Shown here: in pieces, positions 49,641 to 62,376 of the stretch
How the letters are laid out: the number at the start of each line of letters is the position of its first letter
How positions within the stretch are numbered: the first letter of the stretch is position 1
Source of the DNA: Plectrocnemia conspersa
Taxonomy: Eukaryota > Arthropoda > Insecta > Trichoptera > Polycentropodidae
NCBI GenBank assembly: GCA_009617715.1
Contig: VTFK01000149.1
Location: forward strand, 1,178,001 to 1,242,000
DNA length: 64,000 bases
Reading direction: 5' to 3'
The notes under the pieces: generated by a model
Databases searched by the model: none
The model's input: only the letters and a program-made list of their open reading frames with translations
Told to the model about the DNA's origin: nothing
Program-made: the position numbers and the translations under genes

Positions 49641-51829
49641 CATAGTAAATAAATAGGCCACCACGCTATAAACAATACTCAGGAAAGACTTAATATCAAA
49701 CATTATTCTTATTGATATATAAGTGAAAAAATATTTAATACCAACCATTGAGAAACAGCTGCTAAATATATAATAATATTTTATGGAATTTCTTTAAAAA
49801 CAGAGTGTTTTTATCTTTATTACTCTGTTTTTTAGATATTATTTGTTATTTTATTGGCTGTTATAAATAGCACAAGGATAGAAAAATAAATTTTGCAAAA
49901 CTAAAAAAGGGAACAGTAGGGTTGTATTTAATAACGAGGTACATCCGAGAAATAATGACTACATACATTGTTGCAATACATAAAAACTTAAGAAACATAA
50001 TAAAAACAATACAAAACTGCGTTGATGTTGTTTTTAGAAATAAAAATATAAAATATTTTACCCAAAATATGAACTATGGTTGGAAGTTTCTGAATCATTT
50101 GAAAAACGAATAATACAAAAACGGACAAATATATTTGATATTTGAGTCTTATGTGCAACCAAAAATGAGAGTTCCTGGAAATACGATGATTCAAAATTTA
50201 TAAGGCAAACTAATTATTAATAAAAAAAATGTGAACCGGGATTCTCACGCAAAAAAGCAAATTAATTATCATATTACAAACAAGTCACGAATGATTTTAA
50301 TATAAGATTTAAATGTAAAAATTTGTTCTTACAAATAAAAGTAAATATAAAGTTTAACAAATTTAATAAAATCACACTCACAATTGAGACAGGAGCAGCC
50401 AATTTCTCCGAAGTTTACACTACGACACTGAATACTTGATGTCTGCCTGTCTTCTGCGCTATCCCAGAATTCTTTGACGTCTATAAGAATCATTCAGTAC
50501 AACAGTAGGCCCTTTAGACTTCTACCAAACTTTTGTTTCTGAAATTTGAATTATTACACAATTTATTGAAATATTGATGATTTTTCTCCGCATTTAATAG
50601 TGACGCAATGTCTATACCAATAACTTTCATTAGACTCAAGTATCCCAAGTGTCCTCTATACAGACGATTCTTAAAATATTATAATCTTACGTGCGTATGT
50701 GGATTGCCTTGGGCGCAGTGCTTAGAAAATGATTCACAACAGATATTATTGTTCTCGAATACGTTTTGTTTACCGAATCGTCTTCTTTTTGGCCCCGTAG
50801 GTATTTCCAATTGATTCATCGCAATGAATACATATTTGTATAACATTATTGCTCAGGTAAGTCCTCCGATAATAATTTATGGACATTATTCGACCTCATG
50901 CATATAAGAAATTATATCAAGAATATATGAAAAGCTTATGACCTTTACTCTCCATGAACTAGTTTTCATAAGCAAAACTGGTTAGACCTCCTGTATTAAT
51001 TATAAAATAATAACATCCAGTACTAAATCTCAAATGAAGATCTGCGAATTATTTTTTCTTAAATTTAATCGAACGTGTGCTAATAGTTGTATTTATAACT
51101 ATGCATAATTTATTTTAGAGCGTGATAGTTTAAGATGGATCATCTTTAAAAAAAAGCGGTCCAATTTAATACCCCTACAAACTAATTAGCGATTCGTAAT
51201 GATGTATTAATTACTAGCAGTAAAAACGTGTTGGTAGTTTAGAATAAACAAAAAGAAAGTCGTATTTTTTAAGTATGTTATTATGATATTTAAAGTGGTA
51301 GTCTTCGTTGGATTTCCACTTTTTTTAACAGTCAGACAGAACATGTGTAATTTTGACATATTATATAAATATAATGCACTCTATGATGCAATCGATAAAA
51401 GCTACACATTAATTTTGTATGTTGAAAAACGTCAAGCAAAAGCCAGAATTTTATCCTTTGACCTGATGCAAATAAACTAAGATATGTTTAAATTTATATG
51501 GGCTGTATTTGGCAAATTTATTATAATAAAAGAGTATAATACTTTTATTTTGGATTCTGATGTAAATATTAAACTTTAGAGTAATTTATTACATATTTAT
51601 ATATAGAGCCAACACATCGAATATTATTTATAATTTTTACTTTAAATTTATACATATACATAGACTTACATACGTCCCGGTTTCACAATTTCAGAGAAGA
51701 CCTTCTTTTTATTTTGTCCAGGTTTAGAACTTCATGGTAAGCCTGTAATACATACATATGTAGCAGTAAATAATAATAGAATATACTATAACAATAACAT
51801 ACTTTTTACTTGGTATACACAGAGTGCAA

Positions 51830-52165
51830 TAAGTCGGTTAATAGCACATAAAAGATCTAGATTTGAATCTCATATGGACCCTAGTGTTTTATATTTCTAT
51901 TGTGTCTGGGAGATTAATGTTAGGATATAATTTTAATTCAGATTAATCACCTTTTCACAAATCTGTTTTTTTTAGATTTTCCTAATCTTTCCTAATTAAT
52001 AATATATTTTAGATCGTGCATAGTGATATCTTCAGATCTGTAAAATTGTTTATAATTAATAATACAGAGTTCACTGATTTACAGACCTTGATTATCGTCA
52101 CTGCATATTTATCGTCACTGCATATTAGTTGTTGATTGTGTTTAGTCCGTTGTAATCCATTCAGT
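51830..52165 (+). repeat. SINE family 2, longest copy
   Basis: Begins AGTCGGTTAATAGCAC with a B-box-like GATTTGAATCTC. It then has the family blocks TTTCTATTGTGTCTGGGAGAT, TTTCCTAATC, AGATCGTGCATAGTGATATC and CACTGATTTACAGACC. Near the end ATTTATCGTCACTGCATATT is partly duplicated. Confidence 0.6.
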
Positions 52166-52625
52166 CATGTTACAATGAAAGATTTACAATAAATAAATAT
52201 CACCGTGGTAACAAAAAATAACATTTAATAAAAAAGTTGTAACAACTGAATATTTTACTTTGAAGCTGAAGATTATTTGAAAAAAGACAAATGTTATTAT
52301 TATACTTTTTAAAGTAATATTTTGAAAGTTTGCTCCTATTTTAAATACTTATAATTAAAAAGTATAAATAGCAAAATACAATAATTTCGTTGTAACTATT
52401 TTTAATTACTCTAAACTGAACATAACTTATATATAAAAAGTTAAACATATTTATCACTAGCTTGAACTTTCTTTAAAAAATCTTTGTTATTTTTAATCGC
52501 ATTGAAACATTCACTACAATTTAGATCACTTTGTAACGCCATTCTATTATATATTTTTCTTCAGATCATATGTTATTCATTATTGAGATTATCCTTTCAA
52601 CAAGTGCAGACTATTGTGGGCAAGT

Positions 52626-52687
52626 ATTTTTTTTCTCTGAGTGCTGGTGGAGAAGCTGGCGGAGGGGTGATGTCTAGTGGGTCCTCC
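52626..52687 (-). repeat. Interspersed repeat relic, second copy at 7131
   Basis: GGTGGAGAAGCTGGCGGAGG and GTGATGTCTAGTGGGTCC match the copy at 7131-7189. It can be translated on the minus strand as DITPPPASPPALREKKY, similar to the other copy's DIIPAPVSPPPLGKN. Confidence 0.4.
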
Positions 52688-54016
52688 AAATTTAAAATAA
52701 AATGTTATGAAATGTAAAATTTACAGTTTTTAATCATATAATAATTTTAAATGACAATAGCGTTTAGGTGTAAACTGTATTTAGCACTAGATATAAAAAG
52801 TATTTATATTTAAATTGAACTGCTAAATGATGATTTTGTATGCATGAATTTTTTTAAATAATTCATATGCTTAATTTGTATATTGCTATACATAAATATG
52901 CATATTATGTATATCAATGTAGTAGATATCACACCATGATGGTCAAAGACCTGTCAGCTAGTAGAAAGGTTGATGACACCCCGACGATACCGATACTCGT
53001 TTCGGTTCGATTCTGAAATTCGGCTTGTGAATATATTAAGAGTGGCCGACTGCGATATGAATAAGTCCAAGGTCGCTTCCTAACGAAGCGAGGTAGCCTC
53101 AGAAGCGAATCGGAAAAGTTCGTGAGAATTGTGCCTTTTCTGTGGTATAAAATATGATAAAATGCGGCCGGTCCTTTTGAAAATTGTGCGACCTCCAAAC
53201 CCCATGCATGACCCGGTCGAAACGATTGAGAATCTTTTGTGATTTATGTCGATTAAAATTATGTGTATTTTTCGTTGTGCAACTGTTTTTTTCGGATAGA
53301 CTAGCACTAATAAGTATAATAAAGCACGGTTTGGTGTAACCTAGAGGATATTCTATGAGCTAATACAGAGTTTCTCATCTTATTTTATTATAAATTCAAT
53401 TTTAATTGATCGATTGATAAAAATATGTAATAAAGGAAGCACTTGATTTACTACTAACATCTATTATATCAAATTAAATGTGTATTTAATCCTATGTCTT
53501 GAATTAAATTTTCCATAGATATACTTTAGGACCATGCTTAAAACTAATACGCACTCTGATATAAATATGTTTAAATTAAATAGCATTTATTCTAAATTTT
53601 CTCTTTAGAACATATCACCTCATTTTTTATATTGAATTCCATACCTTGCAAATTTTGCCTTCTTATCAATGGTTGAACATGACGCAGGATATCGTGACGA
53701 ATAAGGGAAAGCATATTCACATTATTTTTAAATAATATCCTGTCCCAGAAACCGTTTTAAATTATTATGTTTCTTTATATAAAATAAAAGATAATATACA
53801 TATTATAAAGATATTATCTTACATAATTCCGCGTAAAAAAATTATTGTTTGTCTGGACTTTGATACTACATTATTTAAAAAATAGATTATAGCTATCCTT
53901 GCCGATATTACTACAGACTTTTGATATGAGAATATTGGTTAAAACATATTTAAATCGAATTTTGATCAATAGGAGGGCGCAAAAACAATTATCATTCCTC
54001 AGAAGTCAAAAATTCA

Positions 54017-54184
54017 CGTCAAAAGCAATAAAATCGTGTCGGCGCCGTCGCAGTGGGAACGCTCGGTAACGAGCGAATGCGATACTCACTTATCACCAGT
54101 CGTAATATTGTTATATAAAATCCTATTATGAAAGCTAGATAACCTAGCGTTTCCACTGTGACGGCATTTATATTGCTTTTGACG
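54017..54184. mobile_element. MITE with long inverted repeats (about 168 bp)
   Basis: The left end is CGTCAAAAGCAATAAAATCG then GCCGTCGCAGTGGGAACGCT. The right end read inward is CGTCAAAAGCAATATAAAT then GCCGTCACAGTGGAAACGCT. Arms are therefore about 45 bases long and well matched. Similarity in the flanks (TTCCTCAGAAG and TTCCTGCTTAGAA) suggests the true ends lie 15-20 bases further out. Partial copies are at 39307 and 63942. No coding capacity; superfamily not assigned. Confidence 0.65.
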
Positions 54185-56759
54185 ATTCTAAGCAGGAATC
54201 TCCTTTAATCTTCTCTGAAAATCATTTAATGAAATACTATAAATCTAAATGAAATGGAAGTATTAAAAAAAACACCACTGACTAGCCATTTTTTTCCTCT
54301 CTCCTGAAAAAGCTGAAATGACGTCCCTGCGTCAGACACAAATTAGTATAAATTTTCATCGTCAATATTTTTAAAAACATACGCGTATAAACACCAAGAA
54401 GCCTACCGATGTTAGACTTGTTTATGATTTGCCACCATTTAGAAATACACGTGTGCAATATATGTACATCTGTATAAAGCGACGTACTCAAGGGACGAGA
54501 ATTATATCATACAGCCTATTTGGGCAACATAAACCCGAACATCTTTCGTCAAAGCCGCTCAAAACGAGCACATAAAAGGGACTTTATTTAATTTTCACTC
54601 CGAGTGGTGCTCAGGAACAAGCGCCTACATTACAGAGTCTGTCCTTCGTGATTTTTAGACTCTCCTGCATTCAACAACGATGTCCGACACTAACCCTTGA
54701 TTTTTATTTATAAAATCTATAAATTGTAAAAGATAATGTAGTTTTAGCAAATAGTGAAATATCCTGACAACACTTAAAGACAAACACTTATAAATTTTAA
54801 TTAAAATAAGTTGTTGGATTAATAGTGTTTTAACACCAATAAAATCAATGTCGTATAAATGTCAACAAGTAATTATAGATTATGTTAAATTAAATAAATA
54901 TTTTTTCCCATCTTGACCTAATATCTAGCTTCGTAATTTACTTTTATATTTTTTTAATTTTATTTAAAGAAAATGCCAATTTATAATTAATCTATTAACA
55001 AAAATTCACTGCATTCTAATAAAAGCTATTTATGTTTCTCTCCTTTTGAGATTACTTATTGTGCAATAAAATGTGGTTAGGTCTTTTATTACTATGCTTT
55101 TAGAAGTAATGGTTAAAAAGCTAAATAATTGATTTACCGTCGAGTAAGGTTATATTTGTCTACTCTTTCTAAATATTTATCTTCTGATCTATATATGCAA
55201 ATAAAACAGGAATTGCTCTCTTGACTAATCGCAGGTTTATTCCCACTAAATATTAATCATAAACAACTAGGAGATTATCTAATAACCTTAACTAGTTTTA
55301 ATATATAATTTTGGTATCTTTACGATTTAATAATTTTATGCAAAAATATATAATATCTTAGATAAAAAAATAAATGCATAGAATAAGAGATAACAAAAAT
55401 AATACATAACATTATTAAACAGTATATATAAAAGATTCAACGGTTATGTACGTAATTTGTGATTATGTTAGTATTCAGCGAGCTTCTTTACTAACATACT
55501 ACGTCAGATAAAAAAAATTAAAAAAGCTCACGCTTTTACCAATTTTTTCTCTGCTTAAAGTTTAACTGCGTACTTGTTTAAGCTCAACAAAACGATCCCA
55601 CGAACAGCAAGTTATATACACATATACATAAACATCTAGAATACGTTACCTATTATACAAAAAAATGTTCTAAATTTTTCGACAACTTTGTTATTTGGGT
55701 TATAATAATGAACATAAGCTGTTTGCATTTATATCCTTTTTCTTTTCAATGTCGCAAATACTGTATTATATAAATCGCATTAATTAAGTTATGTTATTGT
55801 AATACTGATATAACATTTAAAATAACTTTAAAAAATTGTGCCATATCATGTTTCACCACAAAGCTTTATTCATATCGAATTTCGTAAAAGAAAACCCTAA
55901 CCTGATTGTAAATATTTTAATGTTATAAATAGCTGCTTTTAAAAATCAGACGTTTTGATATCGCAATCATATTATACATAATATCACAACAGTGCTTTTA
56001 TATACAGTATTATGAAGAAACTCAATTAAGGACATAGATAACTATAAATGCTAAGATATATTTCAAACGGTCGCTCATCAATATTATTACTTCAAAAAAA
56101 GTCCATCAAAAAAAACTTACAGTAAAATATAATGTATATATTATATTTTTAAAGATCATTGTAAATAGCATAAAATGTAGTATCTAAAAATTTGATAAAC
56201 ATATAACACACTATATAGCTATTTATCTTTACTGCTCTTGTGCTCTTGACTAATTACTTAAAAGCGTCAAGCAAAGAGAATCATTTTGCAGTGTTACAAA
56301 CCTCTGGTTAAATCTTGTAAATACTTGGAATTAATTTATCTTCTCTACCTTCGTCTTTTGAGATTCTTTAAGCCCACGCAAATTTCTTTATGCATTCTTC
56401 CTTATATGGATGACGTTAATTCGCATTTTTGTAATGTTTCAAATGATTGCCAACATAAAACTCTTTTTAAAGCGCACTGTACATTTTAAGGGAAGAAATA
56501 TGAGCTTATAAACGATCGTTGTAAAACAAAACACCAAAGGTAACAATAACTAAAAAAATAAGTTTTTGTGTATTAGTCTTCCATAACAAATATATTAACC
56601 TTTTGGAGTCCTTCATCCACGCGTATTGGACATATGTTTTATACTGACAGCTCCTATGTCCATAACGTCTTGACATTTTTTCTCAAGCTATTTAAAATTA
56701 ATAATATTATAAATAAAATAAGTAATAAAACTAAATATATAAAACGTATTTCAAATATT

Positions 56760-57190
56760 AAATAATAAACTTTTATAATCTACTAAAATTACCATTAGAA
56801 TCAATTAAATTCCATTCAATTATAAAAATTAAATTGCAATAAAAACAATATATTCCATAAATTTAAGTAATAAATAAATTAATTATTATAATATAAAATA
56901 TTATATTTTATATATTTTTTAAATTAATATAATACTATTCATATTATAAATATACTCCTATAATTTAACTTTTAAAGTTAATTCTGTCAAATTAATTTCC
57001 ATTCAATTATAAAAATTAAATTTTAATAAAAAAAATATATTCCAAATAAAAAATATTTTCTTAGTAATAAATAAATTAAATAATATAATATATAAAAATA
57101 AATTTTACATTTTTTAAATAAACATAATACTATTTATATTATAAATATTTAATTTAACTTCTAAAGTTAATTCTACCAAAATAGAATTAA
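56760..57190. repeat. Tandem duplication with 187-base period
   Basis: TCCATTCAATTATAAAAATT starts at 56811 and again at 56998. The following AATATATTCCA, AGTAATAAATAAATTAA, ATATAATACTAT-(C/T)ATATTATAAATA and TTTAACTT(T/C)TAAAGTTAATTCT occur in the same order in both units. The sequence is almost pure A/T with decayed identity. Confidence 0.55.
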
Positions 57191-57839
57191 TTTTATATAA
57201 TATAGAAAAAATATATTTTTTGTATTTAATGAACATTAAATTATTTAATTAAATATTTTCATTCAAACTACTTTTTTGATATCACAGTAGCTTAAAAAAT
57301 AGTACAACAATTTAAATATGGCTGCAAAATGATACATACATACTGTGTTGTTCTCGCTACAAATATTCAAAGTTCAACTCTTGGAGGTTCATGGTGACTG
57401 CTAGGCTGGAGTGAGAACGACTGGTTTGCTTTAACATCGATTCAACTAAAGCTTTGCTTGAATGCGAATTCCGGCTGAACTAAATGGAAATCTCGGGCTG
57501 AAAATGTATAAATGATCAATTGTTTCGCTTCTTGTTTGAGAGAGCCGTTCACGTCGTTAGGAGCAACTATAATCATTGCTCCTGACAACGTGATTTTTGT
57601 TTTCTTTAAATTTCAACATAGGAGTGTAGTTGCTTTGATTTCATTGTTATTTTCTATTGGTGCTATTTTGGCGTTTTGAGTCATTTAAGATTGCTCCAAT
57701 TCGAGTTTCCTATATTGGCAGTACTGTAAATTAGGAAGTTGTCAATAATCACACGTGTTCAAATAGTTTGCGACAGCATATTTACGAAATCGATCGCTTA
57801 ATTACCGCTTAATCAATTTAAATTGTTTTATTGCTTTAC

Positions 57840-58690
57840 AGAAATAACAATTCTGTATCGAAATTTACGAGAAGATTTTAGGCAATTTCATCGTCCTCAT
57901 CGTAGTGACCAATTTTGAAACGTTGGAGATAGGATAAGGCCTGTGCATCATTGTGGCGCCCGTTCAGCCGAGAATATTGACGCTGTAAGTGTGGCCGAAG
58001 ACCCGTAATTGTCAATTCGTCGGCGTTCGCAGCTTTTGGTATTTTTTTATGGCTCCCTTTGGCGCATTTTGCATTTGGACTTGCACCTACACACATATAA
58101 AATTCAGATAATACAAGAGCTGAAGCTCAGTGACAATGGACAGCGAAGGATTTGCGCAGATTGTATGTTAGAGCAGCAGAAAGTTGATGATAATTTTTTA
58201 AAGAAAATCTTGTTTTCTCATGAAGCACATTTCCACCTCTCTAGGTATGTTAATTAATAAAATTTCCGCATATGGGGCAAGGAAAATTCTCATGTAAATC
58301 ATGAGAGGCCATTACATACTCAAAAAGTAACGGTTTGGTGCGGATTGTGGTCAGGCGGCGTCATTGGGCCGTACTTTTTTTTGAAAATAATGAAGGTCGG
58401 ACTGTAACAGTCAATGAAGTCAGCGAGTTACTTTCGCTATAGGCGTATGCTTACCGATTATTTTTGGCACGAAATCGAAGATATGTGGTTCCAACAAGAC
58501 GGCGCAACACATTGGGTGCACCGTTGGATGTTTTCCTCACATTATTTCACGTTTTGGTGACATGCAATTAAGCACCGTTGGATTTTTTGTAGGGTTACGC
58601 TAAGAATCGTGTCTAAGCAGACAAACCCGAAAAGTTGGAGCACCTTAAAACCAATATAGCCGAGATAACAGATATTATTTTTAATAATTA
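57840..58690 (+). pseudogene. Degenerate mariner-family transposase
   Basis: A broken DDE transposase spread over three frames with several stops. Recognisable parts in order: ENIDAV, then LSIRRRSQL (57999-58030, N-terminal helix-turn-helix side), YKIQIIQELK and QRRICA (58105-58155), ILFSHEAHFHLSRYVN (about 58210-58257), VTVWCGLWSGGVIGPYFF in two frames near 58330-58385, a Y-R-x-M-L-like stretch, and DMWFQQDGAT (about 58480-58505), then the ISRFGDM segment and a K-P-E-K-L-E-H-L-K-T-N-I-like end near 58625-58655. The first catalytic Asp (normally FSDEAHF) has become His, while QDGA keeps the second Asp; the third site is lost. Terminal inverted repeats could not be identified. An inactive fossil of a widespread insect element. 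Confidence 0.8.
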
Positions 58691-59566
58691 AAGAAATACA
58701 TCAAATGCTTGGTTAATAAAAAAAAGATATGTTGGTGTATTTTTTAAAAAGTTTTGAAACTGAAGTTGGATCGCCTTTATTTGTGTACTTTTTCTGAAGA
58801 CCTGTCATCTGATCTATGTATGTAATGACTCTCTCGAACTAATAACAGGTTTATTTGTGTTGAGTTCTCATTTCAAGCTACGCGGTATATGTCCCGATAA
58901 TAATAAAATAAACTCATTATACAAACTGTTCCTTTTAGTCATCGCGTTTCAGAATTAATTTATCCTCTCCTTGCACTATATATTGTCATATTAAATTGTC
59001 GTTACACAGTATTTCTGAGTTATAATAAAAGTAACAACCGCTGTTAATCTCAACGACTGCCTACCATGTTAACAAGACGTTTGTGTATGCGAGAATGGGC
59101 GTGCTGCAAATGGACGACCATTCCCTGCTATAAATCTTGACTCCTATCGGACGAGTCGCAAGCTTCGCATTAATCGGACAGGTTCTTCCAAGCAACCAAA
59201 ACGTCTAGGACGCATTGTGGATATATCACGCACACATAATAAGCATGTTCTGTAATTCAATTCGCACGACTCGATTTTTGTCATTCATGTGGTTATAGTT
59301 AATAATAAAAAAACGACGCAACGTTGCCATGATCGACTGCAGTGCTATTTTCCCAAATATATTGACATTACTTAAATTTAAAAGCTATATGAATAGCTTG
59401 TTAAAATGTTGAAAAATATCTTAAAATTGAGACTGTGAGGATCTTCTTCGTATATACTATAACCACGATAATTACTAGAATGAACTAGATAATGGTAAAC
59501 CAGCAATAGTGGCAACACCATAGAATGGACCACCACAATTAATAAAAATTAAAAATTAAACCAGAC
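58691..59566. other. Spacer between transposon relics
   Basis: No gene seen. A lower-AT patch at 59080-59280 has short open frames but no motif I recognise; it may be further decayed transposon sequence. Confidence 0.4.
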
Positions 59567-60085
59567 GCCCGTGGCAATATTATTGCGAAAAATTAGTAAG
59601 AAAGATATTTAGAAAATCACAAAACCAAATTAAAATAGCTGTTGCCAAGTATAATTATCAATCTTCTTTGTGGAACATGTTAAAAAATTCAAGTCCCAAG
59701 CCCTCAAAAATTAAAAAATTATGACTTCATTACAAAATATCGTTTTCACTGTTGAAGAAAAAGCTGAAGTTATTGCAGTGTCAATAAAACAAAGGCACAG
59801 TTGATTCTAAAAAGTAAAAATTAAGTAAAAATAAAATTTAAAAGCAAATCAAAGAACATTTTGCAAGACCCATATAAAAAATAACCCTATAACAATTCAA
59901 GAAATAGCTAATATAATTCAGCAATTTCCTAATCACAAAGACCCCGGAAATGATTATTCCCAACAGAACCTTCAAAATATTTCTACCGATTACTTTCTAA
60001 ATAATATAAATTCGTCATTTACTTGTCTATATTTTTCTTCCGCGTGGAAGCAAACTGACGTAATAGTTATTCGTAAACTGGGTAC
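59567..60085 (+). pseudogene. Jockey-type non-LTR retrotransposon ORF2 fragment
   Basis: Three frames together recall the linker and first reverse-transcriptase blocks of jockey-like ORF2. These are YNYQSSLWNMLKNSSPKPSK (ending at a stop near 59727), then VEEKAEVIA (about 59750-59780), then EIANIIQQFPNHKDPGND (matching the KAPG-D block), and YFSSAWKQTDVIVIRKLG (about 60027-60083), which fits the Y-F-P-x-x-W-K-x-A-x-V-I-x-I-x-K-P-G motif. Stops and frame changes show it is dead. The catalytic palm region does not follow in this orientation. Confidence 0.7.
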
Positions 60086-60301
60086 GTTTATAATTTTTTT
60101 ATTGTTTCTTAGTATGTAATATTTTCTGTGTATTGAAATAATACTATGTATTATTTTCGACCATCGTGACGCATTGGGGTAACCTGTTAGGTCACGGTGA
60201 TATTAATTTAATTTAAATAAATTTATTATTGCAATTAAAAAAGAGTTCATTAATTTAAGTAAAGTTACTGAAAAAAAAATAATTTAGTTACTTTATATAT
60301 A

Positions 60302-60459
60302 ATGCCTGCGTGCCAAACGCAATCAAAAGCTTTAGCACTGTCCAAAAACATTGTTCCTGTAGACAGTTTTCTGTCAAAGCCTTTTTGAATATGTCTCACA
60401 ACTTGATGTAGTGAATCCGTGGCAGAATGAGAACATCTGAAGCCAAATTGCTTAAAAGG
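60302..60459 (-). pseudogene. Non-LTR retrotransposon RT fragment, inverted
   Basis: An uninterrupted minus-strand frame of about 53 codons: PFKQFGFRCSHSATDSLHQV, then VRHIQKGFDRKLSTGTMF and LDSAKAFDCVWHAG. It matches the reverse-transcriptase region Q-F-G-F-R...S-x-x-x-x-F-L-D-x-x-K-A-F-D-x-V-W-H, with the first catalytic Asp in the LD-AFD block present. It is in the opposite direction to the ORF2 fragment 217 bases to the left, so it comes from a separate insertion or an inversion. Confidence 0.8.
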
Positions 60460-61879
60460 TGATTTTGGTCAAAACAAACATCCAGCTAAAATAGATAAAC
60501 AGGTAAGAGACCATGGTCAAGGAACCACAAAAGATATTAGATACTATCAATGGAAGTATGCTTTTACCACGCTCATCAGATATCTTGCCAACATCTCTAT
60601 AACTTTTTTAGGCATTTCGCCAACTTCTTACAGGGTTAGAAGTTGTCAAAATGTTTACCCAGCTGCAGCCTAAAATACATTTCAAGTTTTTATCAACTCC
60701 AGAATTTTACAACACCAACATAAATAAACCTCTAATATTGGACAAGAAGTACCGATTTTGATGGTGATTATTTTGTTTATTAAAGTTATTTATTTTCAAA
60801 GAAAAATGTTATAAAAATTATTATTTGCAGTTATTTTCCTAGCAAACTAATATGTAGTATAATAATGGAAAGATTCAGCAACAGATATGACAAGATATAT
60901 AAATACATTAAACTAAAAATATTTCATCACTAAAATAGTAAGAATAAATTTCGAAATATCATATTAATTAGTAAAGACCGCCAAACACGTTCAACATTTG
61001 ACCCTCCTATGTAACTTGCATTATCATGGCATTTATTGAGTTATTGGAATAAGATTTTGTAACGTTAAAGGCGTTTTATTATGAATCATTATTGATTTTT
61101 TGCAAATCAATAGTATCAAAGATTTTAATCGTCGTAATTAAAAAGCGCGTGAGAAATAAGTTATATGATTTCTCAATGGTTCCTAATAAATAATTAATTC
61201 TGCATACCATCGACTTTTAATGATTGAATAAAATTCGTATCGATAAATAATACATAAAACTTGCATAATATACTTAAAAAAAGGAAAATATAAATTTTAC
61301 AAAATCACCAATGACTGAGAACAATAAATGAATTTAAAATAGAAAATAATGCAACTACTGTTATATTTTTTAAATTTTAAAGCTGACCATCATGTTAACA
61401 GGTTTCTCTAATTCGTGATGATGGTCATTATACAAACAATAATGAATATTAAAAAAAGAATAATTACAAAAACAGTACAAATAGATAAGCACATAGATCC
61501 TCGTAGCTATCGCTGAAAACATCCTTATGTTTGGCAAGCTCGTTGAGAAGTTGAAAGGTTGTACAAGAGGCTCTAGGGTCCTCTAAGACTCGTAGGCGAA
61601 AATCACTGAGGATTAATAGTTTGCAACTTTAAAAAGTGCTTTTCTGAGTAAACGCTATGCTACGCTTCTAGAAAAAATATAATATTAAATTAAATTATAT
61701 AAAAGAGAGCACGAGGAGACATGCTCTCGTTGGCTGACCTGCATTGCGTATCATCCTAGTAACAACACTAACCCCCGATCTTCGAGTGGTGTATATGTTG
61801 CCTCAGTCGCAGCCTTGGTCCTCGGAGCTAAGCCCTTTGGTTCTGCCTTTGTTCGTCATCAATAGTGCCTTGTGCGCTA
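60460..61879. other. Decayed repeat-rich spacer
   Basis: No gene seen. The first 150 bases may be more of the inverted retrotransposon but cannot be translated convincingly. The patch at 61500-61760 is lower in AT and may be transposon-derived. Confidence 0.4.
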
Positions 61880-62376
61880 CCTCAGACGGTTGTATATTCC
61901 ATCAGAAGAACGATACCAAGCATGCTTCTAAATTATGCAGAGGGTTTTTAACAAAAAAAAGGATTATTAAAAATATAATATGGCCGCCCCATTCTCCTGA
62001 TTTAAACCCAATTGAGCTTCTGTGGGATAACCTGGATCGGAACATTCTTCAACATTACTAAACCCCCAAAAGCATTTGTAGGAATGTCTAAAGAACGAGC
62101 GGATTAACATATCAACCAATACGTTAATAAATTTAGTTTATAGGATGCCAAGAATAGTAGCTGTATTACATAAAAAAAGGTTTATTTGTCGATGAAAAGA
62201 CAGTTTGGTCGTTTCTTAGAGTTAATTTTTAAATACGTTCTTTAAATTTGTAATTTTGAGTTTTAATGAAAAATATGTTTTACCTCTTACATAATACAGT
62301 TTTTATTTATTTATTTAAGTCGTATTAAAAGAATCATCAAAAAAATAGCTTGGTCTTAAACTTTTGACCGGCAGTG
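61880..62376 (+). pseudogene. Tc1-like transposase C-terminal fragment with right terminal repeat
   Basis: The frame ending at 62061 encodes the C-terminal part of a Tc1 transposase: FHQKNDTKHASKLC (D-N-D-x-K-H region), FLTKKRIIKNI and WPPHSPDLNPIELLWDNLDR, which carries the conserved Glu of the D-D-34-E triad. Further parts of the tail (FIGCQE, YYIKKG) follow in other frames after stops. The right end of the element is the terminal repeat CTTAAACTTTTGACCGGCAG followed by TG and the TA target (62353-62378), the typical Tc1 end. The 5' part and left terminal repeat are missing. Confidence 0.8.

Larger units (their letters stand above)
43850..57839. other. Gene-poor AT-rich region with repeat relics
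   Basis: Fourteen kilobases in which I cannot support a protein-coding gene. The first 150 bases belong to the cuticle gene promoter. SINE, MITE and Tigger-like relics are listed separately. Lower-AT patches without recognisable content occur at 46200-46560, 47880-48140, 50390-50810, 52920-53330 and 57350-57700. A 65-codon frame at 51283-51480 begins with a hydrophobic stretch and is followed by AATAAA at about 51525, but nothing else supports it. Confidence 0.5.

Noticed and set aside
61744..61879. The left part of the open frame that ends in the Tc1 fragment
   Set aside because: The residues before the QKND block do not match a Tc1 transposase, so the frame probably runs in by chance from flanking DNA.
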